A DNA stretch of 64,000 nt, from assembly GCA_963736455.1 (NCBI GenBank), contig CAVTON010000002.1:1-64000 (forward strand), read 5' to 3'. Within the stretch, counting starts at the first letter, position 1. Every line of letters starts with the position of its first letter. Below are positions 51,230-61,321 of this stretch, in pieces. The DNA comes from DAHUXD01 sp963736455 (GTDB lineage Bacteria > Acidobacteriota > Thermoanaerobaculia > UBA5066 > Gp7-AA6). Under the pieces are notes generated by a model, which saw only the letters and a list, made by a program, of their open reading frames with translations, was not told the DNA's origin and did not search any database. The translations under genes were made by a program, and so were the position numbers.

Positions 51230-52510
51230 CTACGCGTCGTTGCGCTCGAGCAGCGATTCGTAGATCGGGCGGCCTCCCAGCGTGCGGGCCGTCACGTCGG
51301 CCACGATCGCCGCGAGCAGGGCCATCAGGCCGGCGTGGAAGCAGCCCGTCATTTCGATGACGAGGGCGAGGCCCGTCAGCGGCGCGCGGACCGTCGAGGC
51401 GAGCAGCGCGGCCATTCCGGCGAGCGCCCAGAGGACCGGCGACGAGGCGTGTCCCGGAGTGAAACGGGCGATGAAGGCGGCGGCCAGCAATCCGGCGCAC
51501 GCGCCGAGGGCGAGCTGCGGCGCGAAGATCCCGCCGGGCGCGCCGGTGCCGTAGCTGGCGTCGAAGAGGACGAAGCGCGCGGCGAGCAGGATCGCGAGAA
51601 GCCCGGCGGCGGGAGGAGCAACGATCAGGCGCTGCGCCAGGTCTTCTCCGCCTCCGACGGCGGGCGGCACGAGCCAGGCGAGCGCGCCGACGGCGCACCC
51701 GACGAGGATGGGGAGAAGGAGCCACCCGGCGCGCCGGACCACGGCGCGGGACAGCCCGACGGCGCCGATGAGAGCCGTGTTGAAGGCGAGCCCGAAAACG
51801 GCCACGAGCATCGCGAAGGGGACGACGAGGCCCATCTCGAGGGCCGTCGGCGCCGCGGCCGCCGGGACCGGGAGGAGCGGCGACCGCCCCGCGATCGCCA
51901 CGCTCGCGAGCATGGCGGAGATCGTCGCCAGGGCGACGGCGCGAATCGCGGCGCGGGTCGGAGGAAACTCCCGCCGTAGCTCCTCGACCGCGAACAGGAT
52001 CCCGGCGAACGGGGCGCGGAACGCGACCGCGAGGCCCGCCGCCGCGCCGGCTCCGACGAGAAGACGCATCCGCTCGCGCGCCACGCGCGTGCGCTCGGCC
52101 ACGGCGGCGCCGATGGCACCCCCCATGTGGATCGTGGGCCCTTCCCGGCCGAGGAGAAGTCCCGCCGAAAGGGCGAGAAGTCCGCCGACGAACTTGACGG
52201 GCAGAACGCGCCGCCACCGAAGATCGGGGTGCGAGCCGGCCAGCATCCCCTCGATTTCCTGAATGCCGCTGCCCGCCGATTCGCGGGAGAAGCGGCGGGT
52301 CAGGAGCGCGGCGAGGGACACCAGCAGGGCGCCGCCGATCCCGCCCGCGAGCCACCCCGGGATTCCTCGCGCGTCGGCCGCCCCGAGCATCGCGCCGAAG
52401 ATCTCGAATCCGCGCCGCGCGCCCTCGCGGAACGCGGTCCCGACGATCCCGACGCCCGCTCCGATGAGGATGGCGGCGAGATCGCCTCGGGCTCCGTCGC
52501 GTTCGGCCAC
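51230..52510 (-). CDS. ClC family chloride channel/antiporter
   Basis: A 426-aa ClC protein of the inner membrane. The three anion-path motifs are visible: GSGIQE (about 82-87), GREGP (about 121-125, with the gating Glu) and GAPGGIFAP (about 330). The gating Glu in GREGP agrees with a Cl-/H+ antiporter rather than a passive channel, but the internal proton Glu was not located with certainty. No CBS domains. GTG start one base after the DUF481 stop, so the two genes form an operon. Roles in related bacteria include acid resistance and pH balance. Confidence 0.92.
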   Translation of the reverse strand: MAERDGARGDLAAILIGAGVGIVGTAFREGARRGFEIFGAMLGAADARGIPGWLAGGIGGALLVSLAALLTRRFSRESAGSGIQEIEGMLAGSHPDLRWRRVLPVKFVGGLLALSAGLLLGREGPTIHMGGAIGAAVAERTRVARERMRLLVGAGAAAGLAVAFRAPFAGILFAVEELRREFPPTRAAIRAVALATISAMLASVAIAGRSPLLPVPAAAAPTALEMGLVVPFAMLVAVFGLAFNTALIGAVGLSRAVVRRAGWLLLPILVGCAVGALAWLVPPAVGGGEDLAQRLIVAPPAAGLLAILLAARFVLFDASYGTGAPGGIFAPQLALGACAGLLAAAFIARFTPGHASSPVLWALAGMAALLASTVRAPLTGLALVIEMTGCFHAGLMALLAAIVADVTARTLGGRPIYESLLERNDA

Positions 52511-52511
52511 G

Positions 52512-53540
52512 TCAGAAGGAGTATCCGACCGACAGCACGGGTCCCCAGTCGTTCTTCGCCTGGCCCGTGGAGGGATCCCGATTGTCGAAGTCGTCGAAGA
52601 TCGACAGCGACAGGTAGAAGTCCCGGGCGATCTCGCGCTTGACGCTGCCGCTGAAGTTGACGCGCACGCGGCCCCCCTGCGTCAGGTACGGGATGACGGA
52701 CAGCGACGCGCCGATCGTGACCTTGGGGAAGTCGTAAGTGAAGTGCGAGAACTGGGCCGCCAGGATGGCCGCGAGATCGTTCGTGCTCTCGCCCGAAACC
52801 GGTTCCTCGTGCATCGCGAGCAGGCCCGCGGCGGCGGTCAGCCTCGTCCGGTTCGTGTCGACGAGGTCCCGGCCGTAGCCCGCCCCGAGCGAGTAGCGCC
52901 AGTCGAGACCGAGCTGAATGTTGCGGTCGACGCCGGCGAAGCCCACGATCAGCCAGCGGTCGGCCAGAAATTTCTGGTACTGCGTCAGGAAGCTCGCGCG
53001 CTGGTTGGACGGCACGTCCGCCTGGCTGGTGAAGAAGACGGAGAGGCTCGTCGCGAGCTCGAAGGAGGGGCGCCGGAAGTCGGCGTTGCCGTTGAACGTG
53101 AACTGCACGTACTGGCTCGCCTGGGTGTAGTTGAAGCCGAGGTCGAAGGAGCCCTGCCAGCGCCTCCAGAAGGACTCGTACATCGGGGAGATCCGCACCA
53201 CCGACAGGAAGTCGACATCCTCGGTTTCGGCCTCGGACACCACGCGCAGCTTGCCCGGTGGATCGGACGGGGCCAGCGTGCCGTAGTGCGTGAAGCCGTC
53301 GGTCGTCTCGATCTCGAACTCCTTGGTCGAGGTGATGCTCACGATCTTGTTCCACTTGACGGAAATGTCGGACGCGATGTCGGTCTTCACCGACAGGCGG
53401 CCCGCGTCGTAGGACCGGATGTCGCACGTGACCCGATCGCCGTTGAAGAGGACGATCACGTCGGTCTTCTGAGCGAGAGCCGGGAGAGAAAAGAGGACGA
53501 GGCACACACCGGCCGCCAGCGTCGCGGTGCGGATCCTCAT
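52512..53540 (-). CDS. DUF481 family outer-membrane protein
   Basis: A 342-aa exported protein. The signal peptide VCLVLFSLPALAQ is cut at about 23. Residues 25-110 form a small beta domain (VIVLFNGDRVTCDIRSYDAG, VSITSTKEFEIETTDG). The C-terminal ~230 residues are alternating aromatic beta strands as in DUF481 barrels, ending with the outer-membrane hallmark SVGYSF with terminal Phe. Probably an outer-membrane beta-barrel of unknown function. ATG at 53540 with a TAGAAT box 9 nt upstream, facing the divergent kinase promoter. It is first in an operon with the ClC gene. Confidence 0.88.
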   Translation of the reverse strand: MRIRTATLAAGVCLVLFSLPALAQKTDVIVLFNGDRVTCDIRSYDAGRLSVKTDIASDISVKWNKIVSITSTKEFEIETTDGFTHYGTLAPSDPPGKLRVVSEAETEDVDFLSVVRISPMYESFWRRWQGSFDLGFNYTQASQYVQFTFNGNADFRRPSFELATSLSVFFTSQADVPSNQRASFLTQYQKFLADRWLIVGFAGVDRNIQLGLDWRYSLGAGYGRDLVDTNRTRLTAAAGLLAMHEEPVSGESTNDLAAILAAQFSHFTYDFPKVTIGASLSVIPYLTQGGRVRVNFSGSVKREIARDFYLSLSIFDDFDNRDPSTGQAKNDWGPVLSVGYSF

Positions 53541-53549
53541 CTGACCTCG

Positions 53550-53555
53550 ATTCTA
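53550..53555 (-). promoter_or_regulatory. -10-like hexamer TAGAAT of DUF481 gene
   Basis: On the minus strand TAGAAT ends 9 nt before the ATG at 53540. A second TAGAAT on the plus strand (53586-53591) serves the divergent kinase. Confidence 0.5.
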
Positions 53556-53585
53556 CGACCGAACCTCGAGCGAAGTCCCGGGCGG

Positions 53586-53591
53586 TAGAAT
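53586..53591 (+). promoter_or_regulatory. -10-like hexamer TAGAAT of kinase
   Basis: TAGAAT includes the ATG at 53590, which therefore is unlikely to be translated. It supports the GTG at 53608 as the kinase start, with a leader of about 10 nt. Confidence 0.45.
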
Positions 53592-53607
53592 GCGCCCCGA
53601 GCAAATC

Positions 53608-56269
53608 GTGTCACTTTCGGCCGGAGACCGGCTCGGCCCCTACGAGATCCTGTCGCCGCTCGGCGCCGGCGGGATGGGAGAGGTCTACCGGGCGCGAGAC
53701 ACGCGGCTCGATCGCATGGTGGCGGTCAAGGTGCTGCCCTCGCAGACGACGGCCTCGCCGGAGGCGCGACAGCGATTCGAGCGGGAAGCGAAGACGATCT
53801 CTCAGCTCTCGCACCCGCACATCTGCGCGCTCTACGACGTCGGCCGCGAGGGCGAGACCGAATACCTCGTCATGGAGCTGCTCGAGGGCGAGACGCTCTC
53901 GGAGCGGCTGGCCAGGGGCGCGCTGCCGCTCGAGCAAACGCTGCGCTACGGCCAGGAGATCGCCGACGCGCTCGACCGGGCGCACCGGCAGGGGATCGTC
54001 CACCGCGACCTGAAGCCGGCCAACGTGATGCTCACGAAGTCGGGGGTGAAGCTGCTCGACTTCGGACTGGCCAAGGGCATCGCACCGGCGAGCGAGCGTG
54101 GCAGCCTGACCTCTCTGCCGACGCAGCAGGGCCTGACGGCCGAGGGGACGATCCTCGGCACGTTTCAGTACATGGCTCCGGAGCAGCTCGAGGGCAAGGA
54201 GGCCGATGCGCGCACGGACATCTTCGCGCTCGGCGCCGTTCTGTACGAGATGGCGACGGGGAAGAAGGCATTCTCGGCGGCGACGCAGGCCTCGCTGATC
54301 ACGGCGATCATGTCGTCGGATCCGCCGTCGATCGCCTCGCTGCAGCCGATGTCGCCGATCGCTCTCGACCGTGTCGTCCGAACCTGTCTCGCGAAGGACC
54401 CGGAGGAGCGCTGGCAGAGCGCGGCGGACATCCGGCGCGAGCTCCGCTGGATCGCGGAGGGCTCGACGGCCGGTGTCGCGCCGCCCGTGGCCGTGACGTC
54501 GCGACGCCGCAACCGCGAGCGAATCGCCTGGGCGACCGCGGCGCTCGCGGCCCTATTCGGAGCCGCCGGTATTTTCGCGGTGCGCCGCTCGGCGAGCCCG
54601 CCCGAGCTCGTTCGCTTCTCGATCGCACCACCGCCGGGACAGATTTTTGCGGACACGATCGCCCTCGCTCCGAATGGCCGCCAGGTCCTTCTCAACTTGA
54701 GGGACGTCGGCGGGACCTTCTCGATCTGGACTCGATCCCTCGACTCTCTCGAGATGCGCCGCCTTCCCGGGACCGACTGGGCGCGGTATCCGATGTGGTC
54801 TCCGGACGGGCAGGACATCGCGTTCTTTTCGGAAGGAAAGTTGAAGCGCACGAGCGCCGGGGGCGGCCCCGTCCGCACGATCTGCGACAGCGGCAGCGGA
54901 TTCGGAGGCTCCTGGAATCGCGAGGGCACGATCCTCTTCACCCGGGAGTTCGGAACGCCGATCGTCTCCGTCCCCGCCTCGGGCGGAGCTCCGAAGCCGG
55001 TCACGGAGCTCGAGGCCTCCCGGGGAGACGTCGCGCACTTCTTCCCCGAATTTCTGCCGGACGGGCGGCACTTCGTGTTCGTCGCCCGCAATCTCGACCC
55101 GGAGAAGACGGAGATCCGGCTCGGGACGCTGGGCGAGAAGGGCGCGAGGCCGCTCTTCCACGCGGACTCGGCGGCCATCTACGCCGATCCCGGATATCTC
55201 CTCTTCGCCCGCGACAACGCCGTGTTCGCGTGGAGGTTCGACGCGAAGGGCCTTCGCCTCGAGGGCGAGGCGATCCCGGCGTTCGAGACGGCCCTGTACC
55301 GCACCGAGGAGAACCGACTCTGCGCCTCTGCCGCGGCGGGCCGCGTCGCCTATCTGCAGTTTGCGCCCCGGCGGCGGCTCGTCTGGGTGGATCGGAAGGG
55401 CCGCGAGCTTCGCTCGGTCGGCGACGTCGCGTTCTACGAAGACGTTCGACTCTCGCCGGATGGGCGGCGCGTCGCCGTGGCCCGGCACGACTCGGAGCAC
55501 GGCCAGAACCTGGATCTCTGGGTGTACGACGTGGAGCGGGGAACGGGAGCGCGGATCACTTCGGCCCGCACCGACGAGTTCAGCCCGATCTGGTTCCCGG
55601 ACGGCGAGCGCCTGGCGTACGTGTCCGATCGGGGCGGCTCGGGGTTCTACGATCTCTACGAGCACGGAACCGGCGAAGGGGCCGACCGGCTGCTTCTGAC
55701 GACGAAGCACGACAAGGTGTTTCCCAGCCTTTCCCGCGACGGCCGCGTCCTGCTCTTCAGCGTCGCGGAGGAGGCGGTGTACCGGACCTACGCGATGCCG
55801 ATCCCGGGCGAGCCGCGCCGCCTCATCAGCACCCTCCCGCTTCGGCGAGGACCACCCCGAGATTTCGCCGGACGGCCTTTGGGTCGCCTTCGACTCCAAC
55901 GAATCCGGGCAACGGGAGGTCTACGTCGCGCCGGTCTCCGGTGGAGCGAGAATCCAGGCGTCCGTCGGAGGCGGGAAAGGCGTGATCTGGCGCCGCGATG
56001 GCCGGGAGCTCTTCTACGTCGGAAAGGACGGCGTGCTGATGGCGGCGCCTTTCGAGCCTTCGGCCGGCCGCGCGCAGGTCAAGGACCCCCAGCCTCTGTT
56101 CGCCCTCAATCTCGGAACGTCGGGAATCGAGTCGTCCCGACGCCCCTACGATGTCGCACCGGACGGCGAGCGGTTTCTGGTCATCCGCCGGGCGATCGAC
56201 GCACCGGGCGACGACGCCGTGGTCGTCCTGAACTGGCGGGCCGTCCTCGGCGCGAAGGCGTCTCCGTAG
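53608..56269 (+). CDS. Hanks-type Ser/Thr kinase with TolB-like propeller, frameshifted
   Basis: A transmembrane kinase of the window's main family, closest to the 21017 gene. Lys41, Glu60, HRDLKPAN, DFG and APEQLEG are intact, with a helix at about 307-326. GTG at 53608 was chosen over ATG 53590 because it aligns with the paralogues and the ATG falls in the -10 box. At about 55838-55842 the frame changes: SPDGLWVAFDSNESG and the rest (to TAG 56267-56269) continue one base later. Removing one base gives 886 aa, the family length. Unrepaired, translation runs to 56616 with Arg-rich nonsense. The break is at nearly the same place in the propeller as in the first kinase. Confidence 0.85.
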
Positions 56270-56302
56270 CCGCTCCCGCGATCGATTCCCTTCGCCAGAC
56301 CA

Positions 56303-56308
56303 TAGAAT
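56303..56308 (+). promoter_or_regulatory. -10-like hexamer TAGAAT of kinase-TPR gene
   Basis: TAGAAT contains the ATG at 56307 and so argues against it as a start. The next ATG (56352) has an AGGAG ribosome-binding site. Confidence 0.45.
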
Positions 56309-56351
56309 GCGGCATCTCGAAGGGGACGGATCCCTCCGAGCTCAGGAGATC

Positions 56352-58619
56352 ATGCCCCTCAAATCCGGATCCCGCCTCGGTCCTTACGAGATTCTCTCCC
56401 CTCTCGGTGCGGGAGGAATGGGAGAGGTGTACAAGGCGCGCGATACCCGGCTCGAGCGCGAAGTCGCGGTCAAGGTGCTTCCGCCGGTGGCCGCCGACAG
56501 CGCCGAGGCGCTCGCTCGCTTCGAGCGGGAGGCGCGGGCGGTCGCGGCGCTGTCGCACCCGAACATCCTCGCCATTCACGACGTCGGCCGCGACGGCGGC
56601 GTGGCGTACTCGGTGACCGAGCTTCTCGAGGGCGAATCGCTGCGCGAGCGCGTCGATGCGGCGGCTGTTCCTCCGCGGAAGGCCGTGGAGTATGCGCAGC
56701 AGATCGCGCGGGGGCTCGCGGCCGCGCACGACCGCGGAATCGTCCATCGCGACCTGAAACCCGACAACGTGTTCCTGACGCGCGACGGCCTCGTGAAGAT
56801 CCTGGACTTCGGCCTCGCCCGCCAGACCGGGGAGAAACCGCTGGCATCGAGCGATCCGCAGTCGTTGACCGCTTCGGGAACGGTCGTCGGCACACCGGGA
56901 TACATGTCGCCCGAACAGATTCGGGGCAAGCCCGTGGATCACCGGACCGACCTCTTCGCGCTCGGTGCGATCCTGTACGAGATGCTGACGGGCCAGCGCG
57001 CGTTCCAGCGCGGCAGTCCGGTGGAAACGATGATGAGCGTGCTGCAGGACGATCCGTCGTTGTCGTCGGGACGGGGCGTGCCGCCGGAGCTCTCCGGGAT
57101 CGTGAGCCACAGCCTCGAGAAATCTCCGGAGGACCGCTTCCAGTCGGCCCGAGACTTCGCGTTTGCCCTCCAGGCGAGCGAGCGCGATCCGTCCGACTCC
57201 CGCTCCTCCGTTTCCGGCTCGGTCCGGTCCGCGGATTCCGCGGGCGCGTCGATCGCCGTGCTTCCGTTCCGCAACCTGAGCTCCGGCGCCGACGCCGAGT
57301 ACTTCAGCGACGGCATGACGGAAGAGATCATCAGCGCTCTGGCGGCCATCGCCTCGCTGCGCGTGGCCGCGCGGACGTCGTCCTTCGCGTTCAAGGGGAA
57401 GGACACCGATGTCCGGCAGATCGGGCGGGAGCTCGGCGTCCGCTCCGTTCTCGAGGGCAGCGTCCGCCAGGCCGGCCGCCGGCTTCGGATCTCGGCCCAG
57501 TTGATCGACGTTTCGAGCGGCTACCACATCTGGTCCGACCGCTACGACCGCGAGATCGAGGACGTCTTTGCGGTGCAGGACGAGATCTCCCGCTCGATCG
57601 CCGGCGCCCTGAAGCTCAGGCTCCTGCCGGCTCAGGAGCAGTCGCCCCTCGTCTCGCCCGGCACGAGGAACGTCGAGGCCTACAACCGCTTCCTGAAGGG
57701 GCGTTACTACTTCAACCAGCGCAACTCGAAGAAGGCGATCGCCGAGTTCGAGGCGGCGATCGCGCGCGACCCGGAGTTCGCCCCGGCCTACAGCGGGGTC
57801 GCGGAGTCGTACTGCACGTACGGCTTCTATGGCGGAATCTCGACCCGCGAGGCCTTCGCGAAGGCGCGCGGAGCGGCGGCGAAGGCGGAGCGGCTCGCTC
57901 CCGATTCGCTGGACGCCCACATGGGGCTCGGGCTCGTCGACCACTACTACGGCTGGGACCTCGAGCGCGAGGAACGCCACTTTCGCCGGGCGATCGAGCT
58001 CGCGCCGCAGGACGCCTCGGGCTACTCGTGGCTCGCGTGCCTCCTGTCCGGCTGCCTTCGCGAGGAAGAGTCGCTCGCGCTGGGCCGCCGGGCCGTCGAG
58101 CTCGAGCCGCTCTCCGCGAGCACGCACGTCAACGCTTCGATGGCGTATTACTTCGGGCGCCGATACGGCGAGGCCGTCGAGGGGTTTCGCCAGGCCCTCC
58201 ACGTCGATCCGAATTCCGTGTACGCGCTCTTCGCCCACGGGCTCGCGTGCCTCTCGGGTGGCGCCCACGACGAAGGGATCGCGAGCCTCGAGAAGCTCGC
58301 CAGCCTCACCGACCGGGAAATGTCGTGGGCCCTGGCGCTGCTCGGCGCGACGTTCGCCGCCGCCGGGAAGCCGGCGGATGCGCGCCGAATCCTCGCGGAG
58401 ATGACGGCTCTCGCGGGACGCGGTTACGTGCCCCCGGTCCACACCGCGTTCATCCACGCCCAGCTCGGCGAGACCGATGAGACGGTCGAGCTGCTCACGC
58501 GCGGCCTTGCCGAGCGCAACGCGCTGTTCTGGGCCTGGGTTCCGGTCTCTGCGCCGTTCGATCCGGTCCGGGCCGATCCCCGCGTTCAGAAGCTGATCAA
58601 AGCCATCCGGCCGGAGTAG
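56352..58619 (+). CDS. Ser/Thr kinase with FlgO/TolB-N-like domain and TPR repeats
   Basis: A 755-aa kinase of different plan from its neighbours. The kinase domain (1-270) has Lys41, HRDLKPDN (132-139), DFG and MSPEQIRG. There is no membrane helix. Next is SIAVLPFRNLSSGADAEYFSDGMTEEII ... IWSDRYDREIEDVFAVQDEIS, the regulatory domain often seen in front of TPRs in adenylate-cyclase-like and kinase proteins (the first part starts at about 300). Then come five or more TPRs (AIAEFEAAIARDPEFAPAY; HFRRAIELAPQDASGY; LGRRAVELEPLSASTH; GFRQALHVDPNSVYAL). It is therefore cytoplasmic and likely to bind protein partners. AGGAG at 56344-56348 fixes the start. Confidence 0.92.
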   Translation: MPLKSGSRLGPYEILSPLGAGGMGEVYKARDTRLEREVAVKVLPPVAADSAEALARFEREARAVAALSHPNILAIHDVGRDGGVAYSVTELLEGESLRERVDAAAVPPRKAVEYAQQIARGLAAAHDRGIVHRDLKPDNVFLTRDGLVKILDFGLARQTGEKPLASSDPQSLTASGTVVGTPGYMSPEQIRGKPVDHRTDLFALGAILYEMLTGQRAFQRGSPVETMMSVLQDDPSLSSGRGVPPELSGIVSHSLEKSPEDRFQSARDFAFALQASERDPSDSRSSVSGSVRSADSAGASIAVLPFRNLSSGADAEYFSDGMTEEIISALAAIASLRVAARTSSFAFKGKDTDVRQIGRELGVRSVLEGSVRQAGRRLRISAQLIDVSSGYHIWSDRYDREIEDVFAVQDEISRSIAGALKLRLLPAQEQSPLVSPGTRNVEAYNRFLKGRYYFNQRNSKKAIAEFEAAIARDPEFAPAYSGVAESYCTYGFYGGISTREAFAKARGAAAKAERLAPDSLDAHMGLGLVDHYYGWDLEREERHFRRAIELAPQDASGYSWLACLLSGCLREEESLALGRRAVELEPLSASTHVNASMAYYFGRRYGEAVEGFRQALHVDPNSVYALFAHGLACLSGGAHDEGIASLEKLASLTDREMSWALALLGATFAAAGKPADARRILAEMTALAGRGYVPPVHTAFIHAQLGETDETVELLTRGLAERNALFWAWVPVSAPFDPVRADPRVQKLIKAIRPE

Positions 58620-58666
58620 AAAGAGGGCGAAGGAGAGCGAAGCATGGGACCTGCTCTCGCAACGAC

Positions 58667-61321
58667 GTGACGCTCGCGGCCGGAACGAGGCTCGGTCCTT
58701 ACGAGATCCTCTCTCCGCTCGGCGCCGGAGGCATGGGCGAGGTTTACCGGGCGCGGGACGCGCGGCTCGCTCGCGACGTGGCCGTCAAGATCCTGTCCTC
58801 GCAGCATGCTCCGACCCCCGAGGCTCGGGAGCGCTTCGAGCGAGAGGCGAAGACCGTTTCCCGCCTTTCGCATCCGCACATCTGCGTCCTGCACGACGTG
58901 GGACGCGAGGGCGACACCGAATATCTCGTCATGGAGCTGCTCGAGGGCGAAAACCTCGCGGATCGGCTCGGACGGGGACCGCTGCCGCCCGAGCAGGCGA
59001 TTCGGTTCGGCGCCGAGATTGCCGGGGCGCTCGAAGCCGCGCACCGCGCCGGGATCGTCCATCGCGATTTGAAGCCCGGCAACGTCATGCTCACGAAGTC
59101 CGGGGTCAAGCTTCTCGACTTCGGCCTGGCCCGCGGATTCGAGGCCCCATCGGCGGCCAGCCTGACCGGGATGCCGACCCTCGGCCGGGATCTGACGGCC
59201 GAAGGCGCCGTCGTCGGCACCGTCGCCTACATGGCGCCCGAACAGCTCGAGGGCCGGCCGACGGACGCGCGAACCGACATCTTCGCCCTCGGCGCCGTGC
59301 TCTACGAGATGCTGACCGGGCGCAAGGCGTTTTCGGGCGCGAGCTCCGCCACCCTGATCTCGGCGATTCTCACGACGGACCCACCGGCGGTTTCGTCGCT
59401 TGCGCCGGCGAGCCCGCCCGGGCTGGACCGCCTCGTGGCGACCTGCCTGGCCAAGGATCCCGACGACCGATGGGGCTCTGCGCACGACGTGGAGCTGCAA
59501 TTGCGCTCGATCGCCGGTGGATCGTCGGGCTCGAATGCGCAGGTCCTCGTGGGTGCGGTGAGAAAGAGCGCCTGGAGAAGTCGAGTCCCGTGGGCCGTGG
59601 CGGCCGTCTGCGCGGCGGCGGCCGCCGTCTCTCTCCGGAACGTCCTCGCGGCGAAGCGTCCCATCGCTCCGCTCGTCCGATTCACCATCGCGCCGCCGGA
59701 GGGCGGAGCCTTCGAGGGCGACACCGTCGAGAACTCGATTCTGGCCCTGTCTCCCGACGGCTCCGTGCTGGCGTTCGTGGCCTCGGGCCGCGAGGGCGGA
59801 CCGCACGTCTGGGTTCGCCCGATCTCCGCGCTCGAGCCCCGCCCGGTATCCGGAACCGAGGGCGCGCGGACGGTCTTCTGGTCTCCGGACAGCCGCACGA
59901 TCGGATTCGCCGCCGGAAACCAGCTCCGGCGCGTCGGCCTCGAAGGCGGGGCGTCCGTGGCGATCTGCGACGTGCCTCCGGGCATCGGCCTCTCGGCGAG
60001 CTGGGGCAGCGCCGGAGAGATCGTGTTCGCCAGCGTTCAGGGCGAGGCGGTCTTCCGCGTGGCGGCCGCGGGCGGCTCGCCCGTCCGCGTGGTCGAGCCG
60101 GACCCGTCTCGGCAGGAGGGGCGTTTGAACTGGCCCTGGTTCCTTCCGGACGGGCGGAGGTTTCTCTACCTCGCCCGCAGATTCCCCGGAGCCTCCTCGG
60201 TCATGCTCTACGAGCCGGGACGGCCGCCGAGAGCGATCATGGCCGAGGCGTCGCGCGCGCAGTACATGGATACGGGCTTTCTGGTCTTCGCTCGCGACGC
60301 GACGCTCCTCGCCCGTCGGTTCGACGAGAAGAGCGGCACCGTGACCGGCGAGGCGATTCCGGTCGCCCCGCACGTGCGCTACTTCGCATCCTCCGGCTAC
60401 GCGGCGTTCGCCGTGTCGAGAACCGGCTCGGTCGCGCTCCAGTCACGCGCGGACGTCAGCCGCCTCGTCTGGTTCGATCGCTCCGGCCGACAGCTCGGCG
60501 TTCTCGGCCCGCCGGGCCTCTATCTGAACGTCCGGATTTCGCCGCAGGCCAACCGCGTTTTCTTCGTTCGCGCCCGACCCGCCACGGGCTCGTTCGGCAT
60601 CTGGTCGGCCGATCTCGAGAGGGCCGCGGAGGCGCCGGTTTCCCCGGGGCCCGATACCGAGATCGATCCGATTCTGCTGCCGGACGCGAGGACCCTGATC
60701 TACTCCGCGGTGCGCGGCCGATCGCCCCAGCTCGTGCGCGAGGATCTGGCCACCGGCAAAGTCGAAAACCTGCTGCCCTTCGAGACCTTTCAGTCGGCCG
60801 AGGACGTGTCGCCCGACGGCCGCACGCTCCTCTTTCTGCAGCGGGGAGAACGGGGTCTCTTCGACCTGTGGACCCTGGCGCTCTCGGGCGGCGCCAAGCC
60901 GGTCTCGTTCGTCAAGACCGGCGTCAACGAGACCTCGGCGCGGTTCTCACCCGACGGGCGATACGTGGCCTACGTCTCGAACGAGAGCGCGGGGAACGCG
61001 ATCGACATCGCGCCCTATCCGGGCCCCGGAGAGAGAGTGCGCGTTTCGGCGCGGGGGGCGGGCGCTCTGCGCTGGAGCCGCGCGGGCGATCTCCTCTTCG
61101 TCTCCGACGATCGCCACCTCGTTTCGGTCCCGATCCGAACCTCGCCGTCCCTCGAGATCGGAAAGCCGGTGGATCTCTTCGTCCTGCCGGAGAAGTCCGT
61201 TTGGGAAGACTTCGATGTCTCGCCGGACGGAAAGCGCCTGCTCGCCGTCGTGCCGGAGGTCAATGCCGACGAGCTCCCGCTCGACGTCGTCGTCAACTGG
61301 GCTCCGGCGGCGGCGCGATAG
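58667..61321 (+). CDS. Hanks-type Ser/Thr kinase with TolB-like propeller
   Basis: An 884-aa transmembrane kinase, GTG start aligned with paralogues (MTLAAGTRLGPYEI). Lys41, Glu60, HRDLKPGN, DFG and APEQLEG are present. A rather short helix (PWAVAAVCAAAAAVSL, about 309-324) precedes a propeller with more diverged blades. The final 29 nt overlap the 3' end of the MFS gene on the other strand. It is the last of three kinases downstream of the divergent promoter at 53586. Ligand and substrates unknown. Confidence 0.92.
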   Translation: MTLAAGTRLGPYEILSPLGAGGMGEVYRARDARLARDVAVKILSSQHAPTPEARERFEREAKTVSRLSHPHICVLHDVGREGDTEYLVMELLEGENLADRLGRGPLPPEQAIRFGAEIAGALEAAHRAGIVHRDLKPGNVMLTKSGVKLLDFGLARGFEAPSAASLTGMPTLGRDLTAEGAVVGTVAYMAPEQLEGRPTDARTDIFALGAVLYEMLTGRKAFSGASSATLISAILTTDPPAVSSLAPASPPGLDRLVATCLAKDPDDRWGSAHDVELQLRSIAGGSSGSNAQVLVGAVRKSAWRSRVPWAVAAVCAAAAAVSLRNVLAAKRPIAPLVRFTIAPPEGGAFEGDTVENSILALSPDGSVLAFVASGREGGPHVWVRPISALEPRPVSGTEGARTVFWSPDSRTIGFAAGNQLRRVGLEGGASVAICDVPPGIGLSASWGSAGEIVFASVQGEAVFRVAAAGGSPVRVVEPDPSRQEGRLNWPWFLPDGRRFLYLARRFPGASSVMLYEPGRPPRAIMAEASRAQYMDTGFLVFARDATLLARRFDEKSGTVTGEAIPVAPHVRYFASSGYAAFAVSRTGSVALQSRADVSRLVWFDRSGRQLGVLGPPGLYLNVRISPQANRVFFVRARPATGSFGIWSADLERAAEAPVSPGPDTEIDPILLPDARTLIYSAVRGRSPQLVREDLATGKVENLLPFETFQSAEDVSPDGRTLLFLQRGERGLFDLWTLALSGGAKPVSFVKTGVNETSARFSPDGRYVAYVSNESAGNAIDIAPYPGPGERVRVSARGAGALRWSRAGDLLFVSDDRHLVSVPIRTSPSLEIGKPVDLFVLPEKSVWEDFDVSPDGKRLLAVVPEVNADELPLDVVVNWAPAAAR

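Noticed and set aside
53590..53607. ATG at 53590 as kinase start
   Set aside because: It falls inside the TAGAAT box, and the GTG at 53608 aligns with all paralogues.
56307..56351. ATG at 56307 as start of the kinase-TPR gene
   Set aside because: It lies inside a TAGAAT box; ATG 56352 has an AGGAG site and the family N-terminus.
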